Positions 1 through 21,500 are shown, counted from the stretch's first letter. The stretch is DNA of 64,000 nucleotides from Amblyornis subalaris (GCA_018881555.1 JACAXG010000014.1:8931972-8995971), one strand, 5' to 3'. Program-made: numbers and translations. The notes: a model not told the origin generated them from the letters alone.

Positions 1-7181
<7,181 letters not shown>

Positions 7182-7202
7182 CTCCGCACGCGGCCGCCGC
7201 CG

Positions 7203-7214
7203 CTTCCGCTTCCG
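7203..7214 (-). promoter_or_regulatory. EIF2B5: Tandem ETS-type motifs (CGGAAG twice)
   Basis: Read on the minus strand, CGGAAGCGGAAG is two adjacent CGGAAG cores, the binding core of ETS factors such as GABPA and ELK, about 22-33 bases upstream of the start codon. Such pairs are common at TATA-less housekeeping promoters. Function is inferred from sequence only. Confidence 0.5.
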
Positions 7215-10200
7215 CCCGCGCCGGGAGCGGCGACGGGCGCCCGGCGGGGACACAACAGCGCGGGGCGGCGCGTCCCGGCGGGAGTGGGGCGGGAACGGGG
7301 CGAGAGGATGAGGGAGCAAAGAGGAGCTCTCGCCACGCCNGGCAGCACCTCCGTGGCGAAGACGCGCCGCTCAGGCATGGCCTCAACAGCGGGGAGAGGC
7401 GTTTCATCGCCATCCCCCGAGGAGGGAGCGGGGGTAGAGCAGCACAGCTCCCTCCCGGGGCCGGGCACAGCCAGGACCCAGCCAGGGAAACGCCTGAATG
7501 TCCCCACGCAGACATCCCCAGGTGGCCTCGGGGTGTGTGTGTGCTTTGACGTGACCCTGGTTTTGGGAGCAGTGATGTTTTCTTGATACACTTCCTGGCA
7601 GTGATGTGTTTGTGCTGCGTTTCCAAATGTCCAGACGCTGCTTCTGCAAAGGACAGCCTTGATGTGAAGCAGCACTCACACCTGCTGTCAAGAAGTTGTC
7701 CCCAAAACCCACAGCCCCTGAGGGACGCCTCGGAGCCCACTCAGAGATCCCTCCAGAGTGGAGGGGAGGAAAGAAGATGTGGTTTCTGGGGGTGGGAGTG
7801 ACATTTGTCTTGCTCGCAGCTCGGTGGAGCAGCTGGGATGCTGCAGTGATGGCGTCTGGCTGTGCCCTCTGCTTGGACACCGTCAGTTCCATGGATTCTG
7901 ATCCCCTCCAGCCACTGCTGCCCCAGCCCAGGCTCTGCCCTCACGCAGCTCTGGTTGTGCTCCAGTACTACCCTGGTCCTCAGGAAGGGATGGGCTGTGT
8001 ACAGATCTCGGCACAGAGTCCCTCCTCTGCTACCTCTCCCTGCCGCCGGTCCCGCGGCTGCAGGACTTCCCTGGCACAGCTCACACAAGCTCTGCCGCCT
8101 GCTCTTTTGTCACCGAGGGAAAGCTGTGGGATTAACCCTGCGTTTCAAACCGGGGAAACAGGCTGAGAGACCTCTCTAGAGAGCTCCTAACAGGACGGCA
8201 GCAGAAGGGCTGTGGAGAGTCCTGAGCCTGGCAGCAGGAGGGCCCTTTCCAGGTGCTGCAGTGCTCGCTGCCCTGCCCCGTTGTCACGCTTCTGCCCCTC
8301 TCCACGTGGGACAGGTATTCACAGCCCCTGCTCTGTCACCTCACCAGCCTCTCTTGGATTCTTGCTGCCCCTCAGTCTCCATAAACTGACCCAACTGTGA
8401 CACCCTTCTCTGGTCCTCACCGCTGTCATCTGCTACTGAGTGACAAGCCAGAGAGCTTGTCACAATTCGGACACTCAGAGAGCTGATACACAATTCAATT
8501 GTGATCTGAGAGAAAAACACAAGGCATTTTCACTCCCACCTCCGTGGCAGGGCCCCTCCCAAGGGCGGAAGGTGGCACACACTTATCAGCCCAAGGCACG
8601 TGGTATGGCCTTCCCATCCTGAGGGACTGAAGTTAAGGGGGGCACCACTCAACCACAGACCTACAGCACTGCCCCAGTGTCAGAGGCAGCCCATACAGCC
8701 CTCGTGGCATTGCTGAGGGGTCTTTGGTGAGGGGAAGAAGGCTGTAATAAGCAACATGCAGCATTCCTCCCCACCAATTGAATTGCAGGTTCAGGACTGA
8801 TGCAGTAGAAAACAAAGTCTCCTCTGCCTCCTGAAGGACTCTGCAGCACTGGGTATTCCCTGAAATTTCCCTGAGCAGTTAAAATGTTCAGGCATCACTT
8901 ACGTGGTGCCATCTGTGCCCAGTGACTTGTGACTGAGCTCTTGCTGTGCTGCACCTTGTGGCTGAGTCGCTTGACCTTAGCTAGTGGTTTGGAAAAAAGC
9001 AGCAAGGATGGACACAGGGAGAAAACAGAAATGAACCGCCCATGGGAAATAAATCATCCCCATCCTTTTCAAAAATAGGTATCTGCATACTCCTGGGAAT
9101 CCTCTTGCCCTGGCAAAGGAGCTAACCCCAGAACAAAAGCTCCCAGATGGTTTCAGCCTAGGGGTTACAGCCTGAGGAGTGATCCAAGAGNTGAATTTGT
9201 CATTGCCTGAGGGCAGGACAGCATCTTAGTTCCTGCCTATGTAGCACTAAGCGCATAAACAGCACCAGAAATCAGGTCTGATCCAGCCTGCACAGCCACT
9301 GCGTGTGTTGGGACCGGGCACAGAGAGGTTGACAGGGGAATCAGCAGATTATCTGGCTAATTACATCCTGCTCTCTCTNAATGAGGCAAGTTTCCAAGAC
9401 GTTGCCCTGGTAAATTGGCAAGAACAGGGGAAGACAAATCAAGGTAATTGCTAATGAACTAAACTTAAAATCAGCTTGATAAATATTCCTCAGGCTTTGC
9501 ATACACATTTCCCTTTGGTCTCACTGGGAACTTGCAGGCCAGCAGCACCCAGGCCAAACATTTTCTAAAAGCAATTTAATTCCAGGGGAGCTTTTAAAAC
9601 TGAAATTACCTCATGAAAATTGAAATGAGACTGAACTGGGTTAGACTGGAAGTCTACTGATCCCAGTATCCCACATGACTGGGCAGGGGAATGGAAAGAC
9701 ACAGAGANTGTGGGACTGTTCCTTGCTCCCTCATCCTTGGATATCCCTGAACAGAGCATCATGGGACAGCATACACCAACTCTGGGAGTGATGAGCCTGC
9801 TGGGGATGCTCTGCTTTCTGGGGCATCTTCCTGGTCCCTGTTCCTGCATTTTTAACCCTTTTCTTTTTCCCATTTGTGATTCTCTTTGAGCATTTGGTTC
9901 TTTCCTGGCTTTTCCCTCTGCAGACACAATGGCTCATGAGGCATCACTAAGCCTTGGCAGGTAGCTACAGGTTTGGTCCTATCTTAGACAGTTTTGGGGT
10001 CCCACAGGGGCTGAGTGGGATAAGAGGGTCCCCAGAGTGGCGAGACTTGCAATGAGAAGGATGACAGGAGTCTGAGGGGAGCAACCATGTACCCAGCATG
10101 AGGCTGATTTCCCCTCACGTGTCCTGCCTGTGGGCCAGCAGCTCCGATGCCCTTAGAACATCCTTGGGTGCCTCAGCAGAGCTATGGGACTTCTGTCATC

Positions 10201-11548
10201 TCAACTGCAGGTCAGGGATGCAATTAGTGCCTAAACTCAGCTCTTCTTGGCCCATTCCACGCTGGCAGGGAGCCTCGTTTGGTTGGGGCTATCCCCACGC
10301 GGTGTCAGAGGTGACAGGGGCAGGCCATGAACCCTGGCACACAGGAACTCTGGGCACTCAGGGGAGTGTCCTGAACTTACCCAGGACAGCTGATACTCAC
10401 TTGCCAGGTCTAGAGATGGATCTGTCTGCCCCAAGCACCCTTGGAGGAACTCCTGCCCCTCGGAGAAAGGGTGGGCAGCAGCCAGGACATGGACATGGAC
10501 CCTATCCAGCCCTCTTGCACACCTGAATGACTCTGTGCCTGACACAAGATTTACCTGAGCACTGAACAAAGTCCTGNAGATGGAAAGAAAACTGCAGACC
10601 ACAATTAAGTGAGTAAGCATGAAAGCCAGACAGATTCTACACCCCAACCCTTCTGCCTCCCTCCCACGCCCTGGGCTCTGGCCAAGCAGGGACAGCAGGG
10701 ACACTGACTCACAGGCTATTCCTCCGCTCTGCTCCTTTGGGCCTCTCCTGTGCTTCTCAGCAGAGGGTTTCTGCCAGATGAACTGCTGGGCTTCCTCCAC
10801 TCTTGGCTCCTGGGTTGACAGACTTGAGAAGGTGAACCAGACACAAGGCCACCCTCTCTGCATCCCCCTGGGTTTCCAGCCACCCTGGGGTGCTGCTTGC
10901 AGAGCTCCCTGGTGGTAATTTCCACCAGTGGCATGCTGGGCATGGCATCACTCACCTGCTAACAGGGAGGATGCATTACTGCTGCCTGAGCCCTGGGCTG
11001 CCACAGCTCCCTGTACTCAGCTGCTCCTGCGCCAGGTGGGATGTGCAATGAGACAGGAGCTGCACCAGCACTTCCCCAGCTCCCAGAATATGGAGATGGG
11101 GCTGGAGATGTCTATTTGCGAGGAGCAAAGCACAGTGAGCAGAGTGTGGCACAGGGGTGCTGCTGGTGGATGCCCATCTTGTGCCTCTGAATACCACACA
11201 GCTATGTTAAGATAACTAAGCTCCCCACGGGTGGCACAGGTCTCCCTGGAGGGACAGGGAACAGCAGAAGTGTCCTACTGCTTACTTAGAGAAGGGACAT
11301 CCATGTGTCAGTCTGTCTGCCACTGACCAGCTCTGCCTGGGGCTCAGGAAACTGAAATGAGGGGAGAGGCAGGGGAAGCACAGCAAAGTCCCAGGGTAAA
11401 GTTCTCTCTAATTTACTTCTTCCCGGGGCTTTTCCTGGTCCCAGGCTCTGCCCTCACAGATGCAGACTGGGCAGTAGGATATACTGCCCTGGATATTTTA
11501 GCTGAGTTTCCAGTCCTTTACAAGCCTTGCTCCAGTTTCTCTCCCTTA

Positions 11549-11592
11549 CAATGGTTTTTCTTTCTCCCCCNTGCAATGGTTTTTCTTTCTCC
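11549..11592. repeat. Short tandem duplication, period 25
   Basis: CAATGGTTTTTCTTTCTCC occurs at 11549-11567 and again at 11574-11592, with an N at 11571 between the copies. It may be a real duplication or an assembly join that kept both overlapping ends. Confidence 0.75.
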
Positions 11593-14500
11593 ACATGGCC
11601 TCTGCAAGCAATAGCTGCTTTCAGATTTCTTAGGTAGCTCATGGATGAATTCTGTGGGATGAGGTGCATCCTTCAGGACACAGCTTCCATTATCCCTCAC
11701 CTGAGGAGAAACACCAGCCCCAGAGTGATGGTGCTCATGTTCAACTAACAGACATGGTCTCGCCCAGGTAACCATGGTGAAGATGCAGGAGCACCTGTGT
11801 GCTGCCCTTCTGCTGTCACTGCTCATGCTCTGGCTCCATACTCTGCTGATTCATCCCTCTGGTCACTCTCAGAGACTGAGAAGGCTTTGGGCATGGCAGG
11901 CACAGGCTCCTCAGTGAGATCTGTGAGGACACCCTGTCCGGGGGTGGAAAATGAGTCAGCGGCCATCTGGGCTTGGCATGTGCTCCAGCCACAGGGACAG
12001 CAATCCCTGGAGGCAGCCACCCTGTGTGACCCCAGAAGCTGCTTAAGTNTGAAGAGCAAAGCACATTTCCCGTGGGGGACAGTGCTGGAGCAGTCACGGG
12101 GACCAGCATTCCCAGTCACGCGGGGACTGCCTGAGCATGAGCACCCTGGAGCAAGGCTCCTCAGTCTGCAGAGTAACACTGCCCCGGCCCTTTTTGTGTT
12201 CCTTATTCACATACAATTTTTTGCACCACTGCTTCACTGGTAACACCTCCTTCCCCGAGGTCCCTGGCCTTCAAACCCTACCTTAGTCCAGGGTTTACCC
12301 CCAGCTTTGTGCTCCTGTCTGGCTCCGCACTGAGCCATGCGAAATAGGGCAGCAGCCTCTGAGCAGATTCTTTTTCCCAGTTCAGTGGTGCATAAGATGG
12401 GAGGTAGCAGAGCTGCCTTCTGCTTTCCCAGCTAACCCATTTCCAGCTCTGATATGCGTGGATTCCTGTAGCAAGAGAATCTGGAAACAGCCCTCCACAA
12501 GCAGGTATGTGAGGGTAGCCCAGAGAGGCTCACACTTCAGTAATCTCTTCTAGGAAGGGATCTGTGGGCTGAGCCAGAGAGAAGAAGCTGTGGGGCTGGG
12601 TAACCACAGCCTTGGAATTGTGAAGATGGGCACAGAAATGCAGAACAGTACAGGGACAGGAGCGGGTGTCACCTGCATCATGAAAAGGAAACCCATGGTG
12701 CCAAGTCAGGGCTGCCAGGGGCAAGGAGGCAACTCCCTGTTTCTAAACAGCCAGGGCAAATACCCAGAAGTTTGGCTGGCTGCTCTCTGACCCAGGCCCT
12801 CATTTCCAGAACAACCTAACTGGCTCCAGCCCATCCCTCCACACCCTCCCAGCCGGGGGCCTTATGCCACCGACACAGACCAGGCAGCAGCAGGAATTGT
12901 TGCTCTGTTCCTGCTCCCTTGCCCCGAGATGGGGCTGCTCCTCTCCTGTGCAAGAGTGGGGTTATTCCTCATCCCTCAACTTGTCCAGAGGAGGAAAAGG
13001 CTCTTGCAGCATTCCCTCCCGAAGCAGCCTCAGCTTTGCTTGGAGAAGATGCTGAAGGAGGAGGAGTTCATCACTCTGCCTTCTCCCTGCTGCTGGCCCC
13101 AGATGCATCATTTCAGGAAGGAGGCAGCTCTGCTTCCCACCGCCTGGTCTGCCAGAAGCAAGGGGGAGCTTTGATCAAGGCACAGCTATCTGTGCTCTGA
13201 TCACTGCCTTTCCTTCAAGGGCCCTGTTTAGGGGAGAGGGCACATTTCCTTTAACCCTTCTCTCCCTGTGAGCCTGGAGCTCCACGGGAAAGGCACATTT
13301 ATTAGANCTTTCAGCCCAAAGGGCTTCACATTTTCAAGGATGTCTGGGAACTGAGTGATGTTCAGTAACTGCCTTTTCAAGGATCCATTCAGTTGTTCAT
13401 GCACCCAGGGTTTTGGTTTAGAAAATCTTTGTGTTGGGGCTGCCTACAGATCTAATTAATAAAGATAAAGAAGGGAAACTTTCTCAGGGGAACTCAGTGG
13501 CCCCCTTCCACCACATCAAAGCCGCTGAGAGATCACGTTATCTTGACAGATGTTGTACACTACAGATCTGGTTACTGAACTTATGTTTCCCATGGACTCA
13601 TTCCAACACTTCTTTTAATTTGTCAGGGATATATTTCAAACTGCAATATGCACATGGTTGCAGAAAAGTTGAAGGAAGTTGCTGATTAATGACCTTTTTC
13701 CTGGTAGTGTAGATGTGCTTGTTCCAGCTATAGTAGATACCAAAGAAAAGGTAATACAGTGGAAACTACAAAAGATAAAGTCTCTTAGATCAGAGGTTCT
13801 TTTTTTCTCTTTCTTCTAAGTCAAAGCAATTAATAATGCTGTAACACAATGTGCTCAGCCATGTGAGAAGGGTCTGTACCTAAGATACACTGAGGAATTC
13901 ATCTCAGTGCTCCCACCACTTTTCTGTCACATGAGTGGGAGTATAAGCACAGGCAGTTGGGATGCCTTGTCTCTGGGAGCAGCTTCCCAGTCTCCACTCA
14001 TCTGCAGCTCTCTTGTTCAAGTGCTGGCTTGGGTGCCCTAAACAGATGTGTTATTTCTACTTCTTTTCACGCTTTTGCAATCAACCACAGTTTGAGGCAC
14101 TGATGACACCACCAATCACAAGGTTTGACACCTGCTGCCTTGTAGTTATGAAAATTGTTTCTTGTCACCAACTTGCAGTCACCTGAGATGAAATGAAATT
14201 ATTAGCTCCACAGGGCAGGAATACGCCCCCTTCTCGGCATTCAGACAGCTCCTGGCCCAGCTAGGCTTGATGAATGCTGTTAGAGCCAGGCTGGATTGCC
14301 TCTGGGGCTGTCTGTCCCCATTGGAGGGCTTCTACTTCCAAAGAGGGGCTCCAGACATGACTGCAGTGTCAATACTGTATATGGCAATAAACACTTAGCA
14401 GGATTGTAATACTCAGCTTTGATCCTTGGCCCTTAGAAATAACCCAACAGCTCTGACCCCTGCAGTGCAGGGAGTCACAACCTCTTGGGTAGGGGCGTCT

Positions 14501-15515
14501 GTAAAGACCTGGCTTGGACTTTGAAGGGGTGTCTGCAATGATGTGAAGTACAAAACAGGGCAAAGGTAAGCCCAAAGACACCACGACTGCAGTAACTCCT
14601 CGGTGCTGATGCAAGAAGAGAGTCCAGAGCATACAGCTCTAAGAGCACAGGTGGGGCCCAGCTCTTTCCCCCACAGCTGGATGGTGCAGCCATCATCCCT
14701 GCAGAGCCATTACCCAGACCTACTCTTACCTATAGGTGATGCAGATGTTCAGCCAGAAACTCGATCTAAATTGTATCTCTGCCTGCAACCAGGACATCAG
14801 ATCTGATTGATCTGATAAATGCCTGCAGTAAAATATGTTTGAAACCATCTCTGTGCATCACTTCAAACACGCTGAGGAAACAGAAAAGTGACAAACCAAC
14901 ACNGAGAGTTGAACTTAATTCATACCAGACTGTAGCCACAGTAAGAGTAGTGCAGAGAGCAGGCCCTGGCTTTTCTAGAGACAGAGGAGGCAGCAGTAGG
15001 ATTCACAAAAGCTGTGCAATGCTGGAGCTCGTTTTTCCCACCCACATGAGGAGCTGCTGTATTTTCAAGTCAGGAGCAGCTGGTGATTGATGCTACATGT
15101 GCCTCACTTGAACAAGGAGCTGGGTCTGAACAGCATACTTTTCATTAGTTCAAACTGATTCAATCTTTTGTCTTTAAGAGGAAGCCAGATGCTGCTCACT
15201 CACGGGGAGGATCTTCTGCCCAGCAGTGGTTTGAGACCTTGCTTCTGCTTTTCAGTGGCTCTCCTTTGCCTCTATCACATGGTTTCCACCAGTCATGCAT
15301 TTTTCAGGAGGAGGAACTGAGCCACAAGTTGGAGATGTGGTACAGTTGTGGTCACAGAACACGCTGCTGACCGCCCTAAGAATTCAACATCATCTCCCTG
15401 CTCTCACTCTGTAACTGTATTCTGGACGAGGTGGTCCTGATGCTTCAAGGCTGTACATCCCCCAGCTCCCATGTGCTCTACTCCCAGTCCTGGGGAGAGG
15501 GCAGGGGAAGCCTGG

Positions 15516-15597
15516 AGGCTGGGTTTGTTATTCCTGGTTATTATATTTCCTGGTTATAATATTTCCTGGTTATCAGTATTAGGCTGGGTTTGTTATT
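15516..15597. repeat. Nested short repeat, period 16 with flanking duplicates
   Basis: AGGCTGGGTTTGTTATT occurs at 15516-15532 and 15581-15597. Between them TTCCTGGTTAT occurs three times at 16-base spacing (15531, 15547, 15563). This looks like local slippage or duplication. Confidence 0.8.
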
Positions 15598-18500
15598 CTA
15601 AGTGTTGTGGGGCTGTGCTTTGAGTTAACCAGACTGCAGACCCTGGAGTTGCTCCCCATTCCTCAAGCACCGGTCTCATCCCTGCAGCCACAACTGGGAG
15701 GGTGCCTGTCCTCCCAAGTTGCGATGGAGAGCGGCACACAGCAGCTGGAGTTTGTTTCCAGTTGACCTGAGCCGTGATTACCAGCTGGGGGATTGTCCCC
15801 GTCTGCAGTGCATGGGACAGGCATGTGACATGGCTCTTTGTGGCGAAACAAACCTATACCAGACATACGCCTTCCTTTCAAGGGATTTCTGCAGCCTTAA
15901 CAGACAGCCTCAGGGTTTCAGACTGATCAGTATTTCTTTTTGGGGTACATCCTCCCTGCAGGCTTCACCATGGATAACTCTGGCTGTTTCCTAGGCTTTG
16001 TCCCAAAGTTTTTGGTGTCCCATGGTCCCCACCAGTTGAAGCAATGAGAGGAGGTCTGACTGAGTGCCATGGCCACCCAGACTGAGACCCAGCCTCCCTG
16101 CACTGTGGCTCTAATCCATTGCTCAGGGGCCAAGAATCCACCAGGACACACGTGTTCATCCATCACTCACTGTGCCAATCCCACACAAGCCCTCTGGGAA
16201 CTGGGGTTAGTAATGCATGGAGGGGAGCACGGGGCTCCCGAGGAGCCTGGGGGCTGTGATGGCATTGCAGGGCGGCTGCTGGTGCTCAGGCAGCACTTCC
16301 CGAGGAAGCAAAAGCAATTAGCTCAGCAAAACAAGATGTACACAGGGGGNTTGTCTGAGGAACACCCAGGAAACCATTTCTGCTCTTCTGGAGAAGAAAG
16401 CAGGAGACAACAGTCCCTGCTGCTTTCTCCCCCAGCAGTAGAACACAGCAAGTCTCCCAAGCCCTGATAAGTACTCACTGCTCCCTAGAGTTCCCATCAC
16501 CTTGCTTTATGAATACAGAACTGCCTGCCTTCCTCTGCGACCCCAAAAAACCCAGCTTCTTGCCCCCATTACCCCTGTGTGGAGCAGGGCCAGCCCCTGG
16601 GGCCTGGCCACCCTGAGACCTGGAGAGCCCCAGCTCCAGCTGCAGCAGCAAGGACAGAACTGTGTTTGACTTGCAGCTTCCCCTTTTTCCCTGTTTTCAG
16701 CCGCAGAGACAATCCCAGAGGCCCAATGCTCTCTGACATTGGCTGTCCTCATTTGCTTCTAAAACTGGCTGATCACACTGGCGAGCTCCAAAATTGGCAT
16801 CCCAGCCGGCCTTTTCTCCACCACGTGGGATTCCAGGCACCACCAGGGGCTCCCAGCATTTTTAATTATTTTTCTCTTTTTTTTGAAGCCCTTTTCGTTC
16901 ATGCTGTTTATGCTGTTTGCAATGGGACACAATGGCCCTCTCCCCACAGGCTGCTCGCTGAGGCTGGCTCATCCTTCCCATGAACCTCAGAGGGACACCT
17001 GAGAGCATGGAGGCAAATACAAGCTGGCTGTATCTCCACTGTGGAAAAGCTCAGGGGCTCGAGAACACATGGGGAAACAGAGACCTTGACTCCAGCAGAA
17101 ATAGCAGCCTCTGCAGTGCTGCCTTCCTTAAGGAGCCACTGTCAGGCACCAGGGAAGCATCCCATCATCCCAGGAGTGGGGATGGACACAGATGTGAGGT
17201 GCGTAACGACCGGCTGAGCTGCCATCAGCAAGCACCTCCGCAGAGGATGAGAGCAGGTGGCGAGAGAGCTGATGGCACCCACGAACNGTGTCCAGGCGGA
17301 GGAGACAGCAGCAGAGGAAGGTGTTGGATGTTGCTGCTACGCCACATCACCAAGATCCTTGCTGGCAGGGTCACTTCATAACAAATAGGAAATAGGGAGG
17401 ATTTGGGGGAATGGGAGGGAAGACGTGGCTACTGGCAAGCTCATCATCTGCTGGAAGATGAAAGAGGTGGTGTCTGTCCATGTCTAATGTGCGGCTCACG
17501 GATCAGGAGCTGCTCAGAGGAGCTGCATCATTGTGCCGGCAGAGAGAGCAGCAGGAGGCAGCACTTTGCACTCTTACACAGGGCTGTTGCTGCTGCATCC
17601 ACACCTTGTTTTTCCATCGTACATCCTGATGGTGCTAATCCAGCGGGCCCTGCACAGCCATATAAGCAGCTAACTGAAAGAAATCCACATCCCAATATAG
17701 GCCAGCCAAGTGACCTTGCTGCTGTGCCCGGCTCTGCTGCTTCCATGCAGCTGGAAGCAATGACACTTTCACTTCAGTGGACCCACATCTTTGTTTTTGC
17801 AGAGGCAGATGAGGAATGGACAGAGTTTTGGAGAGGGGTTAGAGGAGTTTTTCCCTGTGTGCTTCAGACTAACCAAAGCCACTGCTGCAGATCTGCAGAT
17901 TGTGGGAAAGGGACTGGAGTCTAGCTGAAAGGACCTAACTCCCAAAGCCAGGGTGGTATATTTAGAATGCATCCCAGCTTGTTAATGCTCGTCCAGACAC
18001 ATCTCCAGCTTTTTAATCACTGCATTGTTTGTCCTTTCCACTAATTTCATCAAATAACCAGCCATACAACGCAGCCAAGGCTCGAGTCTGCTGTGCCAGT
18101 GAGAGCAGGCAGGCTCCAGCCTGATCCATGCTGTTGATTTCTATCGATTACTCATTAACTGTGGGCGTGGTGCAAGGCGTAGGAATTACGAAGCTTGCTA
18201 CCTGTGTAGNTCTGGATCGGCTTCTGGTCCCTGGGCAGTGCTTTGCCCTTAAATTGGTCTTGTTCTCTGAATCATCAGGTTTATAGAAGAAAGGTCAAAC
18301 AATCAGTCCAGATATGAACTGCCTTGAGCTGGTTTTCTGCAGTGGATCACACTTTAAATGTTGCAACAGCTTTGAAAACTTCTTTCTTTTCTCTGTAAAA
18401 AAAATCTAGTTTTTAATAAGGTGCTGCTAATCGTGTTGGGAGGGTTTTGTTTGTATCCCACTCTCCCAAAATCCAAAGAAAATAGCATATGAAATAAGAT

Positions 18501-21500
18501 CCTTTTTCAGTGCTTTCTCCTCCCTACCTGAATGATGAATTACAACCCAAATTCAATCTGCGTGATACAGCACAGCACTGCACCTTTTACTTCTGCACTT
18601 TTACAAGCATAGATGCTGCAGAAAGGGGGCAGGATGATCAAAACCTGAAAGAAGAAAAATAACACCAAAAGGCATTTGTTGCAAAAGCATGGTTATTTGT
18701 AGAAGCTGTTGAGAACAAGAGTAAAACACCGCTAGCTTGGCTAGGAAGGTTCATCCTCCCACATGAACTGACGGGAAGGCGATGAGTGGTACTGCTGTAG
18801 CCTGGAGTGGTATCTCTGCCTGGATCAGCTTAGGAGCCTCATCCTCAGAAACACAATCACAGTGCAAACGCCCACACTGCCAACAGCTTTGCACAAACAC
18901 CAAGCAAGTACAGTTTGTTTCCAGGAAAGCCAAATGCACAGGTGTATTAAGATATTAATGAACTCATTCTGCTAAAACAGGTCAGGAGGAAAGAGAAAGA
19001 ATCCTCTTTTCTCTAGATCCAAACACATCATATCTCTCTTCTGTATTTTTCTCAGGAAAGGGTGGGGAAATCACGGCTCTCCACTGTGCTGCGTGAGCTG
19101 GCCTTCACTCTTATCAGTTTCTGATCAGCAACACAGATTGTTCAGCACTGAAGAAACATAAAGCACATGAACTTGAATGCCTGAATGAGTCATTTGCAGA
19201 GCTCTAAGCACAATGAGACTGCAGTAATGAAAAAGTGAGAGCTCAGAGAGTGTCCATGTTGTGAAGTGAGGGATTTCTGTTGTGTTGATTAGGTCTTGAC
19301 CATCCCACAAGGTCTGGTGCCTCAAATGCCCTGACCTGAAAGTCAGAGCAGCCACATGGAAAACACTGAGTTCCAGGAAATGGTTGGCTTGTGGCACTGG
19401 GTCTTTCATGCTCCAACCCTGCTAACCCCTTTCTGAGCAGTTATGACTGGGACAGGGAAAAGATTTTGGTACCAGGTCCATATGAGGAGGTTATCAGCCG
19501 CATGCTGTGGGTTTGGATGGAGCCAGGTAGGCACAAGTTGTGTATGGTGGTGTGTGCATAGCCATGTGGACAAGTATCCATGTCCAGCAGACAGGGAGAT
19601 GCCTGGCACAGCATGGACAGTCGTGTCTATCCAGGTGTTGCTTCAGGCAGCTTGGAGTGCAGTGCTCATGAGCCTCTCCAGAGCCTCTGCACAGCAGCAG
19701 GATATTTAGGAAGACTCAGATGCTAGCAGCTCTAAATATGTGCGAGGTGCCTCTTGTTGTTCTTCAATTGCAAACCATGACCAAATCCATTAGATACCAT
19801 AACTTCTCTTGAATTAAAAGCAACCATATCCAATCCTTGCTGTAACAAGTAATGACCTATTGTGCAATGTTATTAATGATAATTAACGTCATTGTTTGCA
19901 GGAAACTGGACTGTGGTTTTCATGTGACAAATGCAGCCCACTGATGTCCTGAAATTGTTTATTTTCTAGTGAGATTTAAGAGGGGGATGATCGAGCAAGT
20001 CAGGGCAGTCTCTGACAGCCCTGCTACAAGTACCGCATTGACTTCTGCCCTCCTCCCTGTCTCCTCAATGGGATGTTAACTCTGTAGCCTAAGGATGATG
20101 AATTAAGAATGGCTACCCTCACTGATCTTGTTGATGTTTTTGACACAAACACTTTGTTTCCTCTGGAACTGTGAAGGTGGGTATAAGATACAAAGGAAAA
20201 TGAATAGCAATGTCTCTTTACTCTCCAGTTGTTGGCAACCTGTACCTACCTGATGCTTGTTTCAATCTGCCAAGCTGCCCACATGGGTTGGTGGCTCATG
20301 TGGCCTAGCTGAGGCTAAATTTTTGCTTTCCAGAAGAGTGACTTGCAGTAGTTGCAGTGCAATGGGAAATTTTTCAGACTGCTCTGAGAGCTCAAAGTCC
20401 TGAACTAACAGGCTGTGTGTGGGAGGGATACCAGGACATGATAGACAATAAAAGATTGGGCACTATACAGGGATAGAGAATCATGAACAAGCTGATAATG
20501 CAGTCTCTCCAGACCTCCCTATTTCTGGACTTGTTACGGTTTGCAGTGCTACAGGCTAAATTTGGTCATGGGACTTTTACTTGAGCTGTCCAATTAATTT
20601 CTGAGTTCTGCACTTCGTGGCTGAGAGCTCTGATCAGTGAGAGAGTGAAAAAGCACTAGCAAGCATAACAACTGTCAGCATGCTCATCAGGAGGGACACA
20701 CTCCGGAAACTCATGCTGAAAATGCAAGTGTCAGCACCCTGGACCAAGCATCCCAGTGAGGAAGGGTAAGAAGATGTCCTCTGTGTATGAGGTACATAGG
20801 AAAGGAGATTTGGGAGAGGGGAAAGAACTGCTCTCCACAGTGGTGTCCAGATTTGTGTCAGAGGAAGACGCCTCCTCAAGGACCATCCACACTGACCAAA
20901 GCATATTGTGTTCCCCAGCCAGCTCACAGAGCCCATAGGTCTAAAAGGAGGCACCAGACAGGTGGCAAGTCTGGCGTGACAGCTCTCCACTTCCGTTAGC
21001 CCTCTGGTATTCTACATAATTCCATGGACATCAGTCCAATCACATCATCCTGCTTCTTTGGGGACAGCTTTTCCTTCAGGGCGAAGAGAAAAGCTGTTTT
21101 ACCTTACTGCCTTGTTGCAATATTTTACCCATAGTAAATCACTGATTGCACCGTCCCATTAGTCCCTCACCCAACCTGTGCAGCCAGTCTTCTGGGCTCA
21201 CCAGGCACTTGGATCCCATCAGCACACAAGAAATTCTCTGCTTCACAGTCCTGTGTGTAACACGGTTTTGTGTGGCTGAGATGCTGTTCTTAATCACAGT
21301 GACATGAGCCCAAACACTGAGTGTTGAGCACAGCCATGCTTCTCAAACTCAGGAGATCTCCTGAAGTCTGTCTCTGTTTCCGTCCGAGGTTCAGCTCGGT
21401 TCGTTCACCTGGGCAGTGCATGCTCCAATTCCCCAAAAGGCAGAAGCAGGTCCTCAGATCCTATGGGGAAGATGTAATAGGAGAGATACACAAACACAGA

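Noticed and set aside
10237..10863. 208-codon minus-strand frame in the intergenic gap
   Set aside because: No recognisable family or domain, contains an N, and the plus strand is also open in the same region, which suggests base composition rather than coding.
17403..17924. 173-codon plus-strand frame in the gap
   Set aside because: No family resemblance, no associated splice sites or promoter, moderate GC.
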